From Alphaproteobacteria bacterium (lineage in GTDB: Bacteria > Pseudomonadota > Alphaproteobacteria > Rhizobiales > Hyphomicrobiaceae): a stretch of 6,117 bases of DNA. The DNA lies in the NCBI GenBank assembly GCA_005888525.1, contig VBAB01000462.1:1-6117 (forward strand). The letters run 5' to 3'. This document shows, piece by piece, positions 5,740 to 6,117 of this stretch. The position numbers and the translations under genes were made by a program. The stretch's first letter is position 1; each line of letters begins with the position of its first letter. A model generated the notes under the pieces. That model worked only from the letters and a program-made list of their open reading frames with translations. It searched no databases and was not told the origin of the DNA.

Positions 5740-6117
5740 TCAGTGCAGCTTCACGTGCGGCTCCGTGCGCCGCGTGATCAGCCGGGCGACGGTGTCGAGC
5801 GACACCTTGGTCAGCCCGTGCAGCGCCAGCTGGTGCATCTTGTAGAGCGACTTGTACATCAGGCCCGCGAACACGCCCTCGATGAAGAGGTTGCCGCCAA
5901 TCAGCTTGCCCATCAGGCTGCCGACGGTCGAGTAGTGGCCGAGCGAGACGAGCGAGCCGAAATCGCGATAGCGCCACTCGCTGAGTGGTTCGCCCGCGAG
6001 GCGCCGCGGCAGCTGCCTGGCGAGGTGCGAGGCCTGCTGGTGCGCGGCCTGGGCGCGCGGCGGCACGGGGTGGTCATGGCCGGGCCACGGACAGGCGGCG
6101 CAATCGCCGATGGCGAA
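5740..6117 (-). CDS. ndh: Type II NADH:quinone oxidoreductase (NDH-2), C-terminal part (5' end outside window)
   Basis: NDH-2 is a peripheral membrane flavoprotein that passes electrons from NADH to the quinone pool without pumping protons. The window holds the last 125 residues; the frame runs open through the right edge, so the GTG at 6064-6066 is an internal codon and not the start. From the first residue seen: FAIGDCA at 1-7, the conserved second FAD-binding motif with its Asp; VPPRAQAAHQQA at 18-29, the family's AQxAHQQ quinone-site motif; YRDFGSLVSLG at 50-60; and the amphipathic C-terminal membrane-binding segment (about 66-100) with GGNLFIEGVFAGLMYKSLYK, ending in ITRRTEPHVKLH. Two cysteines at 6 and 9 follow the GD motif, a pattern I recall from many proteobacterial members. 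About two thirds of the protein lies outside the window. The gene precedes an LLM flavoenzyme on the same strand across a 307-bp gap. Confidence 0.93.
   Translation of the reverse strand, partial: FAIGDCAACPWPGHDHPVPPRAQAAHQQASHLARQLPRRLAGEPLSEWRYRDFGSLVSLGHYSTVGSLMGKLIGGNLFIEGVFAGLMYKSLYKMHQLALHGLTKVSLDTVARLITRRTEPHVKLH

Noticed and set aside
5547..5845. Pro/Gly-rich open frames across the GC-rich repeat (PTPSPSPSRGG)
   Set aside because: Chance translations of the repeat element; no conserved protein.
5740..6066. A complete small protein starting at the GTG at 6066
   Set aside because: The same frame continues to the window edge as FAIGDCA..., the FAD-binding motif of NDH-2, so this is the end of a larger protein.
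1..6117. CRISPR array, tRNA/rRNA genes, insertion sequences, defence or phage genes
   Set aside because: No regularly spaced direct repeats, no cloverleaf or rRNA-like sequence, and no transposase, integrase or nuclease-system gene was seen on either strand.

Overview
The window looks like chromosomal DNA from a high-GC alphaproteobacterium, most likely in the order Hyphomicrobiales (Rhizobiales). The evidence is the strong G/C bias at third codon positions, the style of the RecJ, LeuC and type II NADH dehydrogenase sequences, a DUF3297 gene, and intergenic palindromic repeats whose chance translations (WVPAFAGMT, VIPAQAGTQ, TPSPSPSRGG) I recognise from many alphaproteobacterial genomes. This placement is inference; no rRNA or other marker is present.

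Layout. Plus strand: the 3' part of recJ (1-1461, entering from the left edge), a 361-bp gap, a DUF3297 gene (1823-2074), and a small secreted protein of unknown function (2185-2562). Minus strand, read from the right edge: the 3' end of a type II NADH:quinone oxidoreductase gene (5740-6117), a luciferase-like flavin-dependent oxidoreductase (4281-5432), and leuC (2722-4140). The two sets of genes converge at about 2563-2721, and that gap is almost exactly filled by one palindromic repeat.

The genes are mostly unrelated housekeeping functions: DNA repair exonuclease, respiratory NADH oxidation, leucine biosynthesis, and a flavin enzyme of unknown substrate. The minus-strand genes share a direction, but gaps of 140 and 307 bp with hairpins in them argue against one tight operon. 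leuD is not next to leuC.

Non-coding content is the less ordinary part. Each of the three repeat-bearing gaps holds a different paired-arm palindromic element: 1504-1593 (two perfect 9-bp hairpins facing each other, with compensated differences between the arms), 2564-2717 (33-nt arms, 29 identical), and 5573-5666 (GC-rich arms that carry a four-run G-quadruplex motif on each strand). A perfect 14-bp palindrome of LacI-operator type lies just after recJ.

I found no CRISPR array, mobile-element gene, RNA gene, defence system or other clearly new system. The window is mainly ordinary core genome with interesting intergenic repeats and one uncharacterised exported protein.
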